From assembly GCA_009792885.1 (NCBI GenBank), contig WMCF01000021.1, forward strand, positions 1,723,138 through 1,787,137: a stretch of 64,000 nucleotides of DNA. Direction: 5' to 3'. The notes below the pieces were generated by a model that was not told the origin of the DNA, made no database searches, and worked only from the letters and a program-made list of their open reading frames with translations. Positions 9,601-23,689 of the stretch are shown here, in pieces. Position 1 is the first letter of the stretch. The number at the start of each line of letters is the position of its first letter. The stretch comes from Eremophila alpestris peregrina (Eukaryota > Chordata > Aves > Passeriformes > Alaudidae). The translations under genes were made by a program, and so were the position numbers.

Positions 9601-12600
9601 TGTGCTCCACATTCTTGCAGTTGGCTTCTTATAGACCTTAGCAGTCTGTGAGGTGTTAGAGGTTTGCAGCCGCAGAGCTTTGTAAGCCTTTTGTTTGATT
9701 TCCTGAGCGAGCTGGCTGGCTGCTGACAGTTATTTAGTTGGTTTTTTTGGTAGGGGCTGCTTATCCTAACAGCAGGTTAAATGCTTTTGTAGTGTCTTTG
9801 TGCTGCAACTTGTTAGTGTATTGTCAAAATATCCTTTAATGGCCTGTGGTGTGTGGTTAAATAAATGCCTGCTCATTGAAAATTGCCTGATTGATCATCT
9901 TGATTCTTAAACAGAACTTAATTGGATTTTTTCAAGGATTTCTTAATTCTGTGTGCTGAATGTAGGACTGTGGGATTACTTTCCATGTTAGGACATGGTT
10001 TATGTTTCAGTGGCTCCCACTAGTGCTCTCTATATACAGTTTAAAAAAAAATCCTATACATGTGCTGTGCCTCAGGTTCTGTGTTCACTAATGTTCTCTG
10101 CAGGACTTAAATTATAGTGAATATGACAAGAGATCATAGAAATACTGGTAAGAGTTTAGAGAAAATGAGTGCTCCTTGTAAAGTTTTTGAGAGTTTTGAG
10201 TGTGATGCTCACATCCAGAATTAAGCAGGAACCACTCTGCTATGCCAAGAACCTTGTTCAGTCAAGCCAAAAAAGCCCAAATAAATGTTAATTTTGTGAG
10301 TGGAAATTTCCTTTAGGGGAGTTGTGAGGGGACTGAAATGGTCAGTAATTTAGTGTGGAAAAACTACTTTCAGTTTCTTGAGTCCCAGGATGTTTCTGCT
10401 TTATCTTGAGGCTGATTAATGAGTCACAAATTCGTACACCACTAGACAGCAATGTGATTACTACTTTTGTTATGGTCTGGCTCTTTTTTAACTTTAAGTC
10501 AACTACACTTTGAAGCTGGTTATTAAAGAGTGTTTTATTTATCTGGAGAAACAAAGGGTAGCTGGTCACCTTTGCACTGTATCACTTTGCCATGTCACCA
10601 AGAGGACACCTGGCAGTCTTGGCCATGTGGAGGATGGTAATGCAGGTGACTTTGGGCAGCAAGCTTCAACCAGTGCAGGAACCTCTGGCTTCAGCTTCTA
10701 TCATTTCACACCTGTTACAATTAGATTGCTTGAGGAAATTGTAGCACTCCCTCAGTTTGAGGAGGCAAAGCTGATTATGTTGCTGTCAGTGAGAGCCCTG
10801 TGTTGTCAGCTCTCCAATTTGTGTTGTCCTACCCGTGCTGCAGAGCCTTCATACTGGAGAGCTTCCTGTGAGACATTCATTGAATGTAGCCCAGGGAGGA
10901 GATGCAAATTGTTCTCAGCACGTTGGGTTAGGACATGCCAGGAGGTGAAGGACAAGCATAGATCAGTGTCTGAGAGGGGGGAGTGAATCCTGCAGCACTT
11001 CAGACTCTGGACTGGTGTCAGTGCCACTCTGAGTAGAAAGCTGCTCACCTTTTGTTAGAAAGGTAAAAACAAACACTTCACTGTCTCATTTGCCATCATC
11101 CCCAGGCCTGGCAGTGGGAGCTGTAGCAGTTGTATATTTTGGGGGTTTTTCCCTACTTCTCTGGGACAGCCAGAGCAGCCATTTGTTTATTGCTTGGAGT
11201 TTGAGCCCTGTTGAATGAGATAATGTGTAACTCTGGAAGAAGTGTGTCACTGCTGTGCTTAGCAGCAGGCACTGCCCTTCTGAGCCACTGCTGTGTCATC
11301 AGCCTGCCAAAAACCCAAAAGCAACACTGCTAAAATGATGAACTTGGATGTTTTCTTTAGACTGGCATAAAGATGAATGAAGTAGTGAGAGAAATCAACT
11401 ATTTGATGAATTTCTTACTGTGCCTCTTTGCAGCTATGGTGCACATGTGGTCCCTTCACAAAACCCAGACTTTTGTTCAGTGTCAGCAGTGCTTGGATCC
11501 TGCAGTGACATGGATGATTTGCAGTCAGCCATTTCAGTGCAAAAGAAAGCTTCCTCTGTTGCAGCAGTTAATTTTTAATATGAAAAATGGTGTGATACCA
11601 CTCCACTTTCACATTGCACTGAGGAGATCTGTTCAGGAAAGTCTCTAAAACAGGTTGGCTTGGGCTGAGAAAGTCTTGTACACACACTGGGATGAGAGGT
11701 TTTCTAGGGGCTGAAAAAAACCCGAATGCTCATCTGTTCTATAGTGCTGACATTACATGTACAATGAGAAATCTGCAACTTGTGTAGAGGTGCTTTTATT
11801 TTTAATGCCATTGAATACTTTTTTGTTTGTTTTTAATTACCCCTGGAAGCCCTTTGCTCAGCTGATGTGCATGGTGGGAAGTGAGCAGCAGCAGCAAGTG
11901 AATGAGGGGAGAGGATTTTTGTGTCTCAGAGGGTTTGTTCTCAGGGACCAGTCTCTGCCCCCTGCTGAGGACATGTGACAGCATTTTATGAGATGGGGTC
12001 CTGTGTCTCTGCTTTCTCCTCCATGAGATTCTTCTGGCATCTCTGCTCTGAGTCCTGACTGCCTTATCCATCCACCCCTACATTTCTGATGGCCTGATTC
12101 CTGGGCACCCCAAGCACTCAATGTCCCAGTACCAGGTCTCTCCCCCAACACTTCCTCAGGTTGCTACAGACAGCCTCCTGCCTTCAGAAATCAGCATGGA
12201 AGTGCTTAAGCATGTAACAAAACAGGGAGAAGAACTGATCTGTGAAAATAATTGACCAATTTGTGGTAAAAATAAGGACACTGAGAAGATACCTGACTTT
12301 GTCATTTATAATCTGCTGGTTGTGGTAGAGTGAAACTCTCTCCTTTTCCTGCAGCTGTGTGTGATGCTGAACACACATGGGAATTGCTCAGGCCAAAAGC
12401 AGTGTGGAAGAATTTGATACTGTAGAATCTCGTGAGTTTGTTTTTCTTGTCTAACCCGAGACCTCATTGGCAGTGTCAGTAACCTTCAGCACTTACTGCA
12501 AACGGGTGGTTTTCCGGGAATCAAAAGAGAAAGCAGGCACTTTCCTGTGTTTGTCATTGAACACCAGGGGTTTGTCCCTTCTAGCTCATTCAGCAGCTGG

Positions 12601-12640
12601 GTTTGCTCTGAGCTGCAGTGCTCAGCAGATAACTGAGACA
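6661..12640 (+). other. C19orf12: Probable C19orf12 intron 1, no coding sequence recognised
   Basis: About 6 kb of AT-rich DNA lies between the CpG island and the first coding exon. No recognised exon, RNA gene or recent repeat is present. The 158-codon + frame at 10510-10986 has no recognisable family, and the remaining frames are short. Assignment to intron 1 depends on the CpG island being the C19orf12 promoter. Confidence 0.5.
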
Positions 12641-12666
12641 CCTTTGCAGGCTTTGGGCAGGCCGAG

Positions 12667-12826
12667 ATGCCGATCCGGGCGGACGATGTGATGGCGCTGC
12701 TCAGCCACGTGGCCTCGGTGAAGGGCATGAAAGCTGCTGTCGCACAGTCTGGCCGGGGAGCCCTGGTGACAGGGGCCTCAGCCTTCGTGGGAGGCGTGCT
12801 GGGAGGCCCCCCTGGCATCGCTGTAG
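12667..12826 (+). CDS. C19orf12: C19orf12 coding exon 1
   Basis: This exon encodes the N-terminal 53 residues, from MPIRADDVMALLSHV to GGPPGIAV, plus one base of a glycine codon. The likely acceptor is CCTTTGCAG ending at 12649 or GGGCAG ending at 12660, both upstream of the ATG, so the start of the 5' UTR part is uncertain. The donor GTAAGT begins at 12827. Confidence 0.95.
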
Positions 12827-15399
12827 GTAAGTGTGCTCTGGGAACAACAGGGTGCTTCAACCCCTGAGTGGAGAAATGAGGAGGTGTGGGTGGAAGGAAA
12901 GGGGTGTGTTGAGATTTCCTGCTGCAATGGGGGTGAGGGTGAATAAGCCTTAGCATGGGGCAGGATCATTTTCCAAATGGTCTCACTAAAAATGATGCTT
13001 GTTTCTGTATTTTAAAAGTTCCTGATATCCACTTGTTTTTTTTCCCACTGGGATTCATTATTCCCTGTCACTTTGCTTTTCTTCTTGTTACAGGAAAGCC
13101 AAAGTCTAATAATAAAGAATTGTTTCTCCTCTGTAACTGTGGAATTAACAGTTATCTAGTTTGGAAGCTGCCTTGTGACTGAAGGCACGTGGGCCCTGGC
13201 CCTTGAGTGTCCTGTGAGCAGTTGCAGGAATTTCACAGGCTTACTGATTCTGGAGTGAATTGCCATGTGCCTCCGTCAGGTTGAGTTACAAAAGCAAGCA
13301 AATAATTTGTGAGGAGTGATAACAGAAAATGCAAAGTGAAGCTGTGTATTTGCTCCCATTACAGGTACAAAACTTAATTAATAGCTAGAATAGTATTTAG
13401 ACAAATATATGCCTGAAGTTATCAGGAACAAAGAAGGGAAATTAAGCTTTTGTAAGAAATTTGCAAGCTGAAGTAAAGGTAATAAGTGGCCTCATTCTTG
13501 AGTGAGATGAAGAAAAATAGTTATTCTTGGATGTATTTTCTCTTTTGAGTGTTTGTTTAAGCTTTCATAATGTCTCCCAGTCACTATGGATATTCTTCAG
13601 CCACTGAGGAAGGCACTGGAACAAATACACCTGTTACTTTATACTGAAAGTATACAATAATAAGCATATATAATAAGAGTAATAAGTACTAACTAAACTG
13701 AAAGCCATGACTCAATTACAGTGCAATTAAATCATTACCCTCTCATTTAACTTTTTTAAACTGGAAAAGTAAATAAGCCAAATAAGTTAGAGAAACATTT
13801 ACAATCAAGTGCACCTTCACTTGCTCAAACAGCCTTGATAGCTGTGGGACTGGGTGGCAGGGGTTGTCCCTCCTGCTGCTTTGCTACAGGAATGAGGATG
13901 AATTATCTGCCATGTGCAGCATTGCTGGAGAAGCTTGCAGTCATCCAGCTTCCCAAGGGCTGCCTGCTCTGAGCAGAGTGGACTGAGAGTTTGTTACTTG
14001 GGGGAAAAAGTGTGATGGTATAACAAATCTTGTCTCAATGGACGAGGAACTTAGACATCAATACTTCCAGTGGCTTTTGCATTAAGTGCCCCTAAATCAG
14101 TTATTGATGTTCTCATAAAAGTCCCTTGAAGATGAATTCAGCCATCATAGGCTTTCAAGTATTTCTGCGGTATCATGGGGAAAATTGCTAACTGAGTAAA
14201 AGCTGCAAATTAAGAATTTTTGTCGAATGAAAAACTGCATCCGTGTGAGTGCATAGATGACTTTTAGGAACAGTCACTGGGGGTTCCAGGGTCTGTTCTG
14301 CCACCTCTCCATTGTGGGAGTTCCCTTCCCCTTGCCCTTCCCCTTGCCCTTCCTCTTGCCCTTCCTCTTGCCCTTCCCCTTGCCCTTCCTCTTGCCCTTC
14401 CTCTTGCCCTTCCCCTTGCCCTTCCCCTTGCCCTTCCTTCCCTCCCAGGACATGTGTGCTCAGGGACTTGCTGTCACTCCAGTGGGTTGCTGTGCTGCTG
14501 CTGGAGAAGAGCCCTGTAGGAGCTGGTTTCTCAGCAGCCACAGTCACATCAGCTGTGATGATCCATCCCTCTGCTGTTCTCCAGATAATCTGGGACCTTC
14601 TGCTGACCTGAGCATGTCTTGTCCACTTGGGGTGGGTGGGGTGTGAATGTGGTGGATGAAAGCCTGAATGTTTCTGATGGGTTTGGTCTCTGAGAACCTG
14701 CAGGCACAGGAGGCTGCAGTGTGTGACTCCTAAAGAAGCAGAAAGCTTTGATCAGTCTGGGAGTATCTAGTAAGAGATTATGACACTGATAAGGCAGTTG
14801 TTGGTCTGGTGTTTTCCTTGGGCAAGGTTTTATTTAGTAGTAGAGCTTATCCTAAGAGAGTGTCCCAGGGACACTCTGTTTCTGTTCTGTTTCTGGTTTC
14901 TAGCTTGAAGCTATTAGTGTTGATTGTATAAAGGGTTTCTTTATGATTGTTGTGGATGTAAAGAGCTTTTAAAATCCTTTTTGGTGCTTTGAATATCATG
15001 TCTAAATCTAGTTAAAGCAGACATATATACAACTCTAGGCTGATTTTTAATCAAGGTGGGAACACTGTTGATGAAGGCTGTGGATAGAATTTCAGGATTT
15101 AACTAGTAAAGACTAATTACTCCCTGTCTTTCCTAGGAGGAGCAGTGGGTGGATTGATTGGATGGATGACTTCTGGCCAGTTCAAGTCAGTCCCTCAGAT
15201 TTTATTGGAATTGCCTCCTGCAGAGAAGCAGAAACTCTGTGCTGAAGCCATGGCTGTTGTCAAGCACTTAGACTGGACTGATGCTGCTCAGCTGATTGCT
15301 CTTGTGATGACAAATTCTACTCTCACGGACAAGGTGCTGGGAGTGCTGACCACTTACCTTACCAATGAGCTCAAAGCACAACTCAAGTATGTAGAGTAA
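12667..15399 (+). CDS. C19orf12: C19orf12 homologue, glycine-zipper membrane protein (two coding exons)
   Basis: The spliced CDS is 12667-12826 joined to 15137-15399, giving 140 aa, close to the 141-aa form of human C19orf12. The product is a small membrane protein of mitochondria, ER and their contact sites; mutations in the human gene cause neurodegeneration with brain iron accumulation (MPAN). Conserved blocks include GKGALVTGA-like GRGALVTGASAFVGG, VLGGPPG, WMTSGQF and VPQILLELPPAEKQKL. A glycine-rich hydrophobic hairpin spans about residues 30-65 and crosses the splice junction. The start ATG at 12667 follows an in-frame TGA at 12634. The intron is phase 1, donor G/GTAAGT at 12826/12827 and acceptor CCTAG ending at 15136, as expected from the AVG-GAVGG junction in the family. 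The human N-terminal extension upstream of this methionine is absent from this exon. Confidence 0.97.
12827..15136 (+). other. C19orf12: C19orf12 intron between coding exons
   Basis: This phase 1 GT-AG intron of 2310 bp contains a 12-bp minisatellite at 14331-14438. Nothing else in it was recognised. Confidence 0.93.
14323..14446. repeat. 12-bp pyrimidine-rich minisatellite
   Basis: CTTGCCCTTCCC or CTTGCCCTTCCT units recur every 12 bp from 14331 to about 14438, roughly nine copies. They create spurious low-complexity frames on both strands (repeating PLPF, CPSP and GQGEG-type peptides). Confidence 0.97.
15137..15399 (+). CDS. C19orf12: C19orf12 coding exon 2 (terminal)
   Basis: This exon completes the glycine codon and encodes GGAVGGLIGWMTSGQFKSV through LKYVE, then TAA at 15397-15399. 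The acceptor is a pyrimidine-rich TTTCCTAG. It contains the most conserved part of the family, WMTSGQFKSVPQILLELPP, and the HLDWTDAAQLIALVM helix region. Confidence 0.97.
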
Positions 15400-16510
15400 T
15401 CCTCTACAGAGCAGGCTTTTTATGCTGGAAGGAATTTTTCCCCCATAGCTGTGAATCTTCAACACAACAATTGCTAGTTACCAGTGCTAAGTATAAATAT
15501 AGGCCAATCAGAGTAATTATTGAGTGTTTGGGTTTTGTGTTTGGGGGTTTTAAAATTTTTATTATCATTTTTGATTTGTGTGGATTTGTAAGGATAGTAT
15601 TAGATGACTGCATTGTCCTGACACTGACTTGCTCTGTAATTTTGGATTGCTCTGCACTAGGACTAATTCAAATTGCTGAAGGGAATCATGCTGCTCTTAG
15701 GCTAATGTGGCACTTGTGAAAATTTCCAAAGTCATTTTGTTTTATTTAGGAGACTTGATTCTGTTTGTTTAAGTGCTTTAATTTTTTTCCCTGTGAGTGA
15801 CGTGTGAGGTGCCAAAGCAGCTGGGGCACTTTGAAGAATTTTACCTGTTGTTTGTTTCAGCCCTGCAAAGGAAAGTTTTATAAGGAATTATATTACTCTA
15901 CTGTGAGCTCCAAGGACTCAATCCACACTTTGTCACATTTTTATTGTAATTCTTGAGTTATCTTTTTATGTAAGAAGTGAAGCAAATACTTAGACTAGAT
16001 TTCAAGTAACAAGAAAACAAGCTGTGAACACTTTCAATTCAATTGTCACCAAGGTCCTGTGCCCCAGAATGGGAGGGTGTGGCAAGCAGTAAAAAACTGG
16101 GCAGCTGAATCTGCCAGTTTTATATTAGCCCCAGGATTAAGGTTGTCATTTCAGCATTGGTTTCTTGACTGAATCTGTAATGCTGATCCTCTGTTTTCAT
16201 TAAAATATTCCTAAGAAGCCTCATAGTGATCTGTGTGTTGCTTTAAGTTAAATGAGCTCTTTAGGAGCTGTGGTGGGCAGGCAGCAGCAGTGCTGGTGGG
16301 GTGGGTGATGTGCCAGCTGTATTGTCACTGTGAGCACCAAATGCCACCATGCTGGCTGCCCCACTTGTTCACACTGGCTTTCAAGGCACTCCTGAGACAA
16401 GTTTGTAGGTAGAAGAATGTGCAGGTGTGCCTTCTTCTTATGTAAAGACAAGTGAAACTGTTCTGACAAGTTCATTTCTTTCCGTAAAATAAAGATCTAT
16501 CTCCATGTAT
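15400..16510 (+). other. C19orf12: C19orf12 3' UTR (inferred)
   Basis: Candidate polyadenylation signals on the + strand are ATTAAA at 16199-16204 and AATAAA at 16488-16493, with further AATAAA at 16874-16879 and 17484-17489. Which is used cannot be decided from sequence. Confidence 0.5.
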
Positions 16511-19500
16511 GTGATGAGGTTTCTATAAAGGTTAAATGGTAAAGCTTTAAACTCAGAAGCTGCTGTTGTCTGCATTTGATTAATTTACTTCTGCAGGTAC
16601 CATTTGCCTTTGATAAATTTAGTGGAGTGCAGGGCAGTGATTGTTCTCACCATTTGACAACATTTTTTCAGTGATGTGAAAAGGAGGTGGAAATGAATGG
16701 TAAATGGGCACTCCTAATCTTGTCAGAGTTTCAGAATGCCAAGACTGAAATCAGTGGGGTTTAGTTTCATTGGCAGATTACACACACTGCAACTTTTCAA
16801 AGATTTAAAAAACTATATCCATTTAAAAATACTGTTTTTATGAATCCAATTCATTTTATTTGCAATTTTCACAAATAAAATTAAGTTTTTCCAAAACAAC
16901 ACACTGCTAGCAGTGGCAGATGATTGAATGATCCAGTGGGATGGAGTTGGCATTCTGTGCTCAGCTGCTCAAACCCAGAATGAAGGGAGCTGACAACTGA
17001 TTGTAAAGCAGGCCACAGGAAAAATTGGGTTACTTCTCATCTGTAATAGTATTTAGTATTTAACCAGACCTTTACAAGTTTCACTGGTTTCAGACATCAA
17101 TATAATGTGCCCCATTTTGCAGGTGTTCATAAATTTGGACCCAAACGTGGGTGGTGAATGGATTTTTATCACTTGTATCAGTGTAATAGATGTGGCTGGA
17201 GTTAGAATCATTTTTCTCTGATCCCCTGCTCTCCCGTGATACTCTAAGAGTATTCTTTGAAGTGCTTTTTATTATACTTAGTGCTTAGAAATTGCAAACC
17301 AATTAGAACTACTCTAGGCTTCACTGTGGTATAAAAGGGGCATATGTCACGTGGATAGCAACAGAACTGGGGTCCAAGTAGTTTAGAGTTCTGTACAGAG
17401 CAGTCCTAGCTTTTGTCAAACCCCACTGCTGCTGAGCTCCTGAGAAGCTTCATGCCACTGAGGAGCATGCTCTAAGTCATTACAATAAATTTAACTTCTA
17501 GAGGTTTTCAGGTGACTGGAGTAAAACCAGAAGAAAGGAATTGAATTCTGTTTGTTCTCCATGTCTTTATTGAACAAGTTTGATGCTCTTGGAGCTCCTT
17601 GGAAGGTGGCAGGTACCTGTTTTCACAGTGGTAGCAGTAGGTTTGCAGACTGTCTGAAATACGTTCCACTGCTGGCAGTGGAAGAACAGAAATGAGCTCA
17701 AGTGCTTATCTCATGTGGTTTTGGACTTAAAAGAATTAAGAAATGACCTCTCCTGATGGACACCCTGATACTTAACTACTGAGGGGAAATGAGCATGGCA
17801 GCCACAGAGGTTTTGTTGTTTGTGTTTCAGTGGTTTATAGCAGTTTATTTTGCTGAGTGCTGCAGGAAGAGCAAATTGAACCTTCAGTGCTCTGATGCAC
17901 CCCCATGCTGTGGTATTGAGGTCACCATGCTTTGGTCTGCAGCCTTATGTGGGAATTTGGGTGAGTTAAAAGCACCCTTCAGCAGATTTGATCATCTGAG
18001 GGAGAAGAGCAGCTGCACCAGAGTGCTTTAATATCCATCTGTTGCTGTTCTGTGGTGGAGGCATGGCTGTCCACCACTGCATCCCTTGTTGGTGCTGGAA
18101 ACAGCCACAGGCAGGGGATGGCATCTCCTGAAATCCACTCCAGCTGCATAATGTCCAGGCTGAGTGTGAGGCACAGCCATTGCCTAGGAAACGAGGTAGG
18201 ACAGTGCCAGCAGTTTGGGGAAGCAGCTGAAAGAGTCACTATGGGGAGATGTACATGTTTATATAAAGAAACCATCTGTGATGCTGGTTATTAACCTGGT
18301 TTGGTTGTAGATGTGATGGAATCAAGCTAGGTTTACACTGGCAGATGGTGTATTTTTAGTTAAAAATTGTTGGGTTTTTATTTGGGTTTTTTCAGCTTTC
18401 TGATTTCAAAATAGAAAGCAACACAAAGTGTTCTATTAGCCAGGACAGGGAATATATATGCTTTTTAAAATTCAGTCCTGAATTCAGATACAGATTAGTA
18501 ATTGAGATGTGCCATCTAGTGGCAATTAGATTAATTCTTAAACTCAGCCTCTCAAGGCTGCCTTAGGATCTGGATAACGTTACCTTTTTCTATGAAAAGT
18601 AAGGTTGCATTCTTTTTTTGCTCAGACTCTGTCAAATTTCTAGCTTTAGTGAATTTGTATTAGACTAAAAATATCAGCCCAGCTACAGACTAGACTAGAA
18701 TTTATATGCATTCTCTGCTGAAGCTGACTCTTTGGTGATTATCATATGTGAGCTGTGACAGCACAAATATTTACTGCAGCTGCACGCCACATTTAATTAT
18801 AGAGAGAAAATACAGAATCAGGCAGAGGAGGGCAGTTTACTTCTTGATTACTGAAGGCCAAGTGGATTTTGTGAGCTGAGCAGCAGCCAGTTTGCAAAGG
18901 CAGATTGTCCACAGTGGAACCGGGAAGGAGTGGAACGGTGAGGAGTGTTACACCTGGAGGGCTGCATTTCTTTGTGCCCCACAAAGGATGGTGGCTCTTG
19001 GCTCAGCCTGTCCACATCAGATTTGTCACCTCATCTCTCACCTCCTATGCAGTATGACAAGTAACAGGGATTAGCATTGAGCGGGCAGCTTTTCCAAGGA
19101 CAGCCTCTCTGCCTGCAGGGTGCACAGCCGCGCCTGCAGAGGGCTTTGCTGGGCACAACATTCCCAAAGGAGTCTCCTTCTCTGTCCGAGAGGCCTCTGG
19201 AGGGCTGCTGGCAGGAGGGGGTGCTGTGCTCCCATCTGTGCAGGGGCACACACGGGTGTCCCTGTCCTTCCTTCCCCGGGCAGCGTGCGCTGGGTTCCCC
19301 CGGGGCTGCTGTGCCCTGGCCGTGCTGTGTGAGCTCAGTGGTGTGTGGCACTGTGTGCTGTAGCCCGGCTGCAGGCTGCTCTGCCCTGGCAGAGCTCTTG
19401 TCCTTCTCACAGAGTCTACAGTTTGTGCTGCAGCACATGGAGCACAGCCGGGGTGGGATGACTGCCATCACCTGCTGCTACAAGCACTCAGCTCCTCAGG

Positions 19501-22500
19501 GAGGTGCTGCAGAGGGCTGGGTGAGCCAGGATAGCTGCTCTTTTGAGGTGCAAGTCTGTTAGGCACACATGGCACAAAGCTATTGAGACCCACAAATGTG
19601 TGTCCACATTTCTTTCAGATGACATCCCTCTGATGATTGCAGCCCAGTGGAGATGGGCATGCCTTTTCTCTCTTTGGTTGGTTTAGAGGAAATTAGGACT
19701 ACTAAACTCACTGAAAGATTATTGGAAGGGGATAGCAATATTCAAAGTCATTAAACAATTTGATTTTACACCATACTCATGGCATACCTGCTCAGAGGGT
19801 CTGGCCAGGTTTGCTTGTGCACATAAAGGACGAGTCAAATCCTCACTTCATCTCCTGGTTCTTCTCAATTGTCAACGATTAGCTAGCTTTTTGGACAAAC
19901 ATTTTCTTTCTTTTAAGATACCTTTTATATCCTACTGCTGCTGCCTTCCTGCCAGCCCTCCTGAGAGCCCCTTGGCCTGCTGGGCTGACAGGAGGACTGG
20001 CACATGTGGTTTGCTGAAACTCCTGGGACTGTCCTGCTTGCTCAGGAGCTGCCTGTGCTGTGTTCTCACAAGTGGGCCTCCTGGGCTGGACAGCAGGAGT
20101 GAATCCTCCCTTTCATCCCTCACCATCCAGAGAGACCTCTCTGGTAATTTTTCTGGTGCTTTCACATACACACGCTTCCAATCACTTATTCCAAAATGAA
20201 TATTCCTTTTTAAAACTGTGCAGATTCATGTGGAGATGGATTTTCCCCATTTTTTTCCTTGCAGCAGCTCCATCAGTGCTCACTGGTGACACAGGGGCAG
20301 GCTCAGGGGTTTGATCCTGTGTAGCTGCACTGGTAGGAGCTGCTGAGCTCAGTGTTCCTCAGAGGTTTGGCAGCACTGGTGCAGCCAGAGGAGTAAAAGC
20401 AATGCCTTTTTTCCCCCCAACTAAAAGCTCTTACAGAGAAAGCAATAGCTTAGGCTGTCACTGCTTGATCAGCTGATGTATAACTCCAGACTAATTGAGT
20501 AGCAGCCTTTCAGCTGGGTTGGAAAGCTTTTAAAAAACCAAAGGCCTTTGCATTGAAGTGAACTAAAGCTATTAGCCCCTAATTAAAACATGAGGTTTCA
20601 TCTTTACCTTTCTAGAGATCACAGAAATCTATGTATTTTTCAGGCTGTAAGCCAGAAATCAAACATTCATCATGTAATTGCAGTAAGTGTGGGCTAATAC
20701 TTCTCATTAAGTGTGATTTATGAATTCCAGAAGAGCCTACGAGGTAAATATATAAAATTATTCTGAAGTCTGCAAAAATGAAGGTATTCATTTCTTTGGA
20801 TGACTGTTCAGCAGGAAGAATTTAACGTGAGCATTACAGCTTTCAACACTCAGTACAGACTCTGCATTTGGACACCTGTACCTTTGCAGCTCCCTCCCAG
20901 TCCCTGCTCATCCTTCACCCGAGCTCACCCGTCAGCTGTCAGCAGGGAAAGCAGGGTGGCTTTGAGGCAAGCCCATTCTGCTGGGCCTCAGAAGATCTAT
21001 CACCTTCTCTGGCTCTTCTGCTTGTTTGCTGGGTGACCTTGAATAGCTTCCCATCTCGATCCTGAATGGGCTTTTTGTTAAACACTTTGTAATCTATCAG
21101 TAGGAAATGGTGTGTTACAGAAATGTGATAGCACTGTTCTGTAGCTAACCAATCTCTGATCCTGCAGTCAGGACATGAGCATCAAAGAAGGAATGTAATA
21201 AATGTTACTAGAGGTTCACAGCAATCAGGACAAAGAAGAAACTGCTAAGTTTTGAAATGTAGCTACTTTCTTTGTGGCAGGGGAGTGAAAGATTTACACT
21301 GATGTTTGACCTTAACTAATTAGATCCTGTACAGGAGTGTCTAACAGGATGCAAATGTTTTGTATTCCTTATTTCCTGCTCAGCTTCAGTAGGCAGGAGT
21401 GATTTAGGGTGAAATTAAATCTGTCCTGTGCTCTGACATTCTCCTTTGGAGTAGAACACTCTCAGATTACTTTGTACATGAAATCTGAAGACAGAATGAA
21501 GGGTTTGTTATTTCTGTATCAGTCAGTGAGATATGATGAATAATCTTTGTAATTTGGGTTCATTCTAAAAGCACAAAACTTTGAAGGTCTTATTTTTATC
21601 TCGCCCTGCTGCAGCTCCCTGAGCAGCTCCCTGTGCTGAGATGTTAAGGCAAAATAATTGGAGAATCAGAATCAGCTCCTGAACATTTACAGAGATCTGA
21701 GAGTTTGCAGTGGGAGAGGCCATGGAGCCAGTGCAGGTGTGTGTTTAGCCTCACCTATACCTCCCCAGGTGCTGGCATTCCCTCACAGCTGGAGGAGATC
21801 TGCCTCTCCTTAAGGATTAAAGCCTGTCCTGGGTGTAGGTAAGCTCTTTCTTCTGATATTGGTACAGATTCCCAACATTAGTTTTTGTTCTCACTCAGCT
21901 AACTGTCCAATAGGTGCTTCCTCTCCATTTCTGCCCTCTCCCTGGCACACAATTCTGCTTGATACTAATGGAAGTTTTCTGCAAGGAAGGAGCCCAGGGC
22001 AGCTCTGATTTTTGACTGTTACCTGTATTTACCCAAACCTCTCAGGCACTGCAAATCCTACTCTTTCTGGGCAAAAATGAGGGGCCCATCTCACTTTTCT
22101 ATCTTGCTCTTCCAGGTAAATTTTAAACCCTGCATAATCAGTTTTTCAAAATCCCAAGTTAAAAACTTGCTCCCTTTTAGAGCAGTGTAGGATACAAAAG
22201 ACACAAAAGATGAATGTAATATTTGGGCTTGAGAGAGATGGGGTGCAAGAGCAAATGCTTGGTTACTCAACAAAGCAGGGGACAGGGCAAAATGGTCCAG
22301 AAGACAGTAGATTGAAGCAGAATACTTGCTGAAGTCTCTGTAGGAATCAGCTGCCTGCTCTGTGCCTGTCTGTGAGCCACAGTTCATGACCAAACTGCAG
22401 TTTATTAATGGCTTATGCAGGAACAAAGTCAGGAATAAAAGGCTAACTAGGGTGCTGGTGAGGAAGGCTCCTGGATCTGATTTTGCTGGCTTCCATAAAA

Positions 22501-23689
22501 GGGACTCACATGCTTTTCCCCCAGCCATTCTCTCCAGGAATCTGTGTATAAAAATGTTTGTTCCACAACCACAGCAAACAGCCTCCCATCACCTGGCAGA
22601 CGCCTGCATACTTGAGGCTTTCTGCTGTCAGAAGTTTAACTCTGCAGGAGCCTGTGCTGATGCCGAGTCTAATCCTAATTTCGGACTTTCATGTCCTCAG
22701 CCCGGCCCGTGGGACTGGGGCTGCTGACAATGGCAATCCCTGGTGAGTGTGGGGTGAAGATCAGCCCTCACATTGTGCCGCTAATGATAAGTACCAGCGA
22801 GGATAATAAGGAGCACTCTTGTAGTGCTCTACGTCTTCAAAGTTCTCTGCTCTCACCAACTAATTAAGCTGCCTTGTGACAAAGGTATGTATTTGTGTTG
22901 TGCCTAACTGTGCTGCGTTGTTACGCAATAGACCAAAATTGGATGGTGTCTGCAGATAGCAATCAGGAAATCAATTAACCAACTACTGGCTGCTCACGCC
23001 CCAGCAACCGAGCCAGCTTCAAAGCTGCCCCATGTCCTCTGGTCAGCCTTGGCTTGTCTTTGGGAGCCTCGGATATTCATGGAAAGCTGCTCGTGCCAAG
23101 TGTTTAACGATGTGGTTTTTGCAGTGATTTTTGCAGCAGCTCCCTTTGCAGCCCTGCCCAGAGGATGCAATCCCGGTGCTCCTGAGTTAAACCCCGGCAC
23201 TGCTGGGCTTAGCCAAAGAGCCCAGCTCAGCTCTGCTGGGACTGTGTTCTAACTACAGCACCGTCCTGCTGTGTCCTGGTCGCACAGGAAAACAAGGTCA
23301 CCCTGTGCTGTGCTGCCGTGGTGAGGAGTAGAGGGGATGCTCTGCTTCATCGGCAAGATTTCAAACCCTTCCTGGGCAGCAAAGCCACCTTCCCACAGCA
23401 CCCCAGTGCCTGCCAGCAGCTCCAAACATTGCCATGAGCCTGCAGCCAGCAGAGCCCTGGGTATTGGTGAGTGCCACAGGACCCTGACTGCAGGGTGCTG
23501 ACCTATTTTCTCTCAGGAAAGAGCTTGAGGTCACTGGGCAGATTTCTGACAGTAGAAGCTCAGTGCTCAGCAGTGAGTCAGAAGGCAACGAGAAGGTTTG
23601 GACAGATGGGAAAGGAAACCAAGAAGTAAAGGTCGTTAGGTCATTGAACGAATCCAGGTAGCAGCCACATCTTGCAGAGTCTGTGCAGC

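Noticed and set aside
10510..10986. 158-codon + strand frame in the probable C19orf12 intron 1
   Set aside because: No recognisable family, no splice or promoter context; length is within chance for a 64-kb window.
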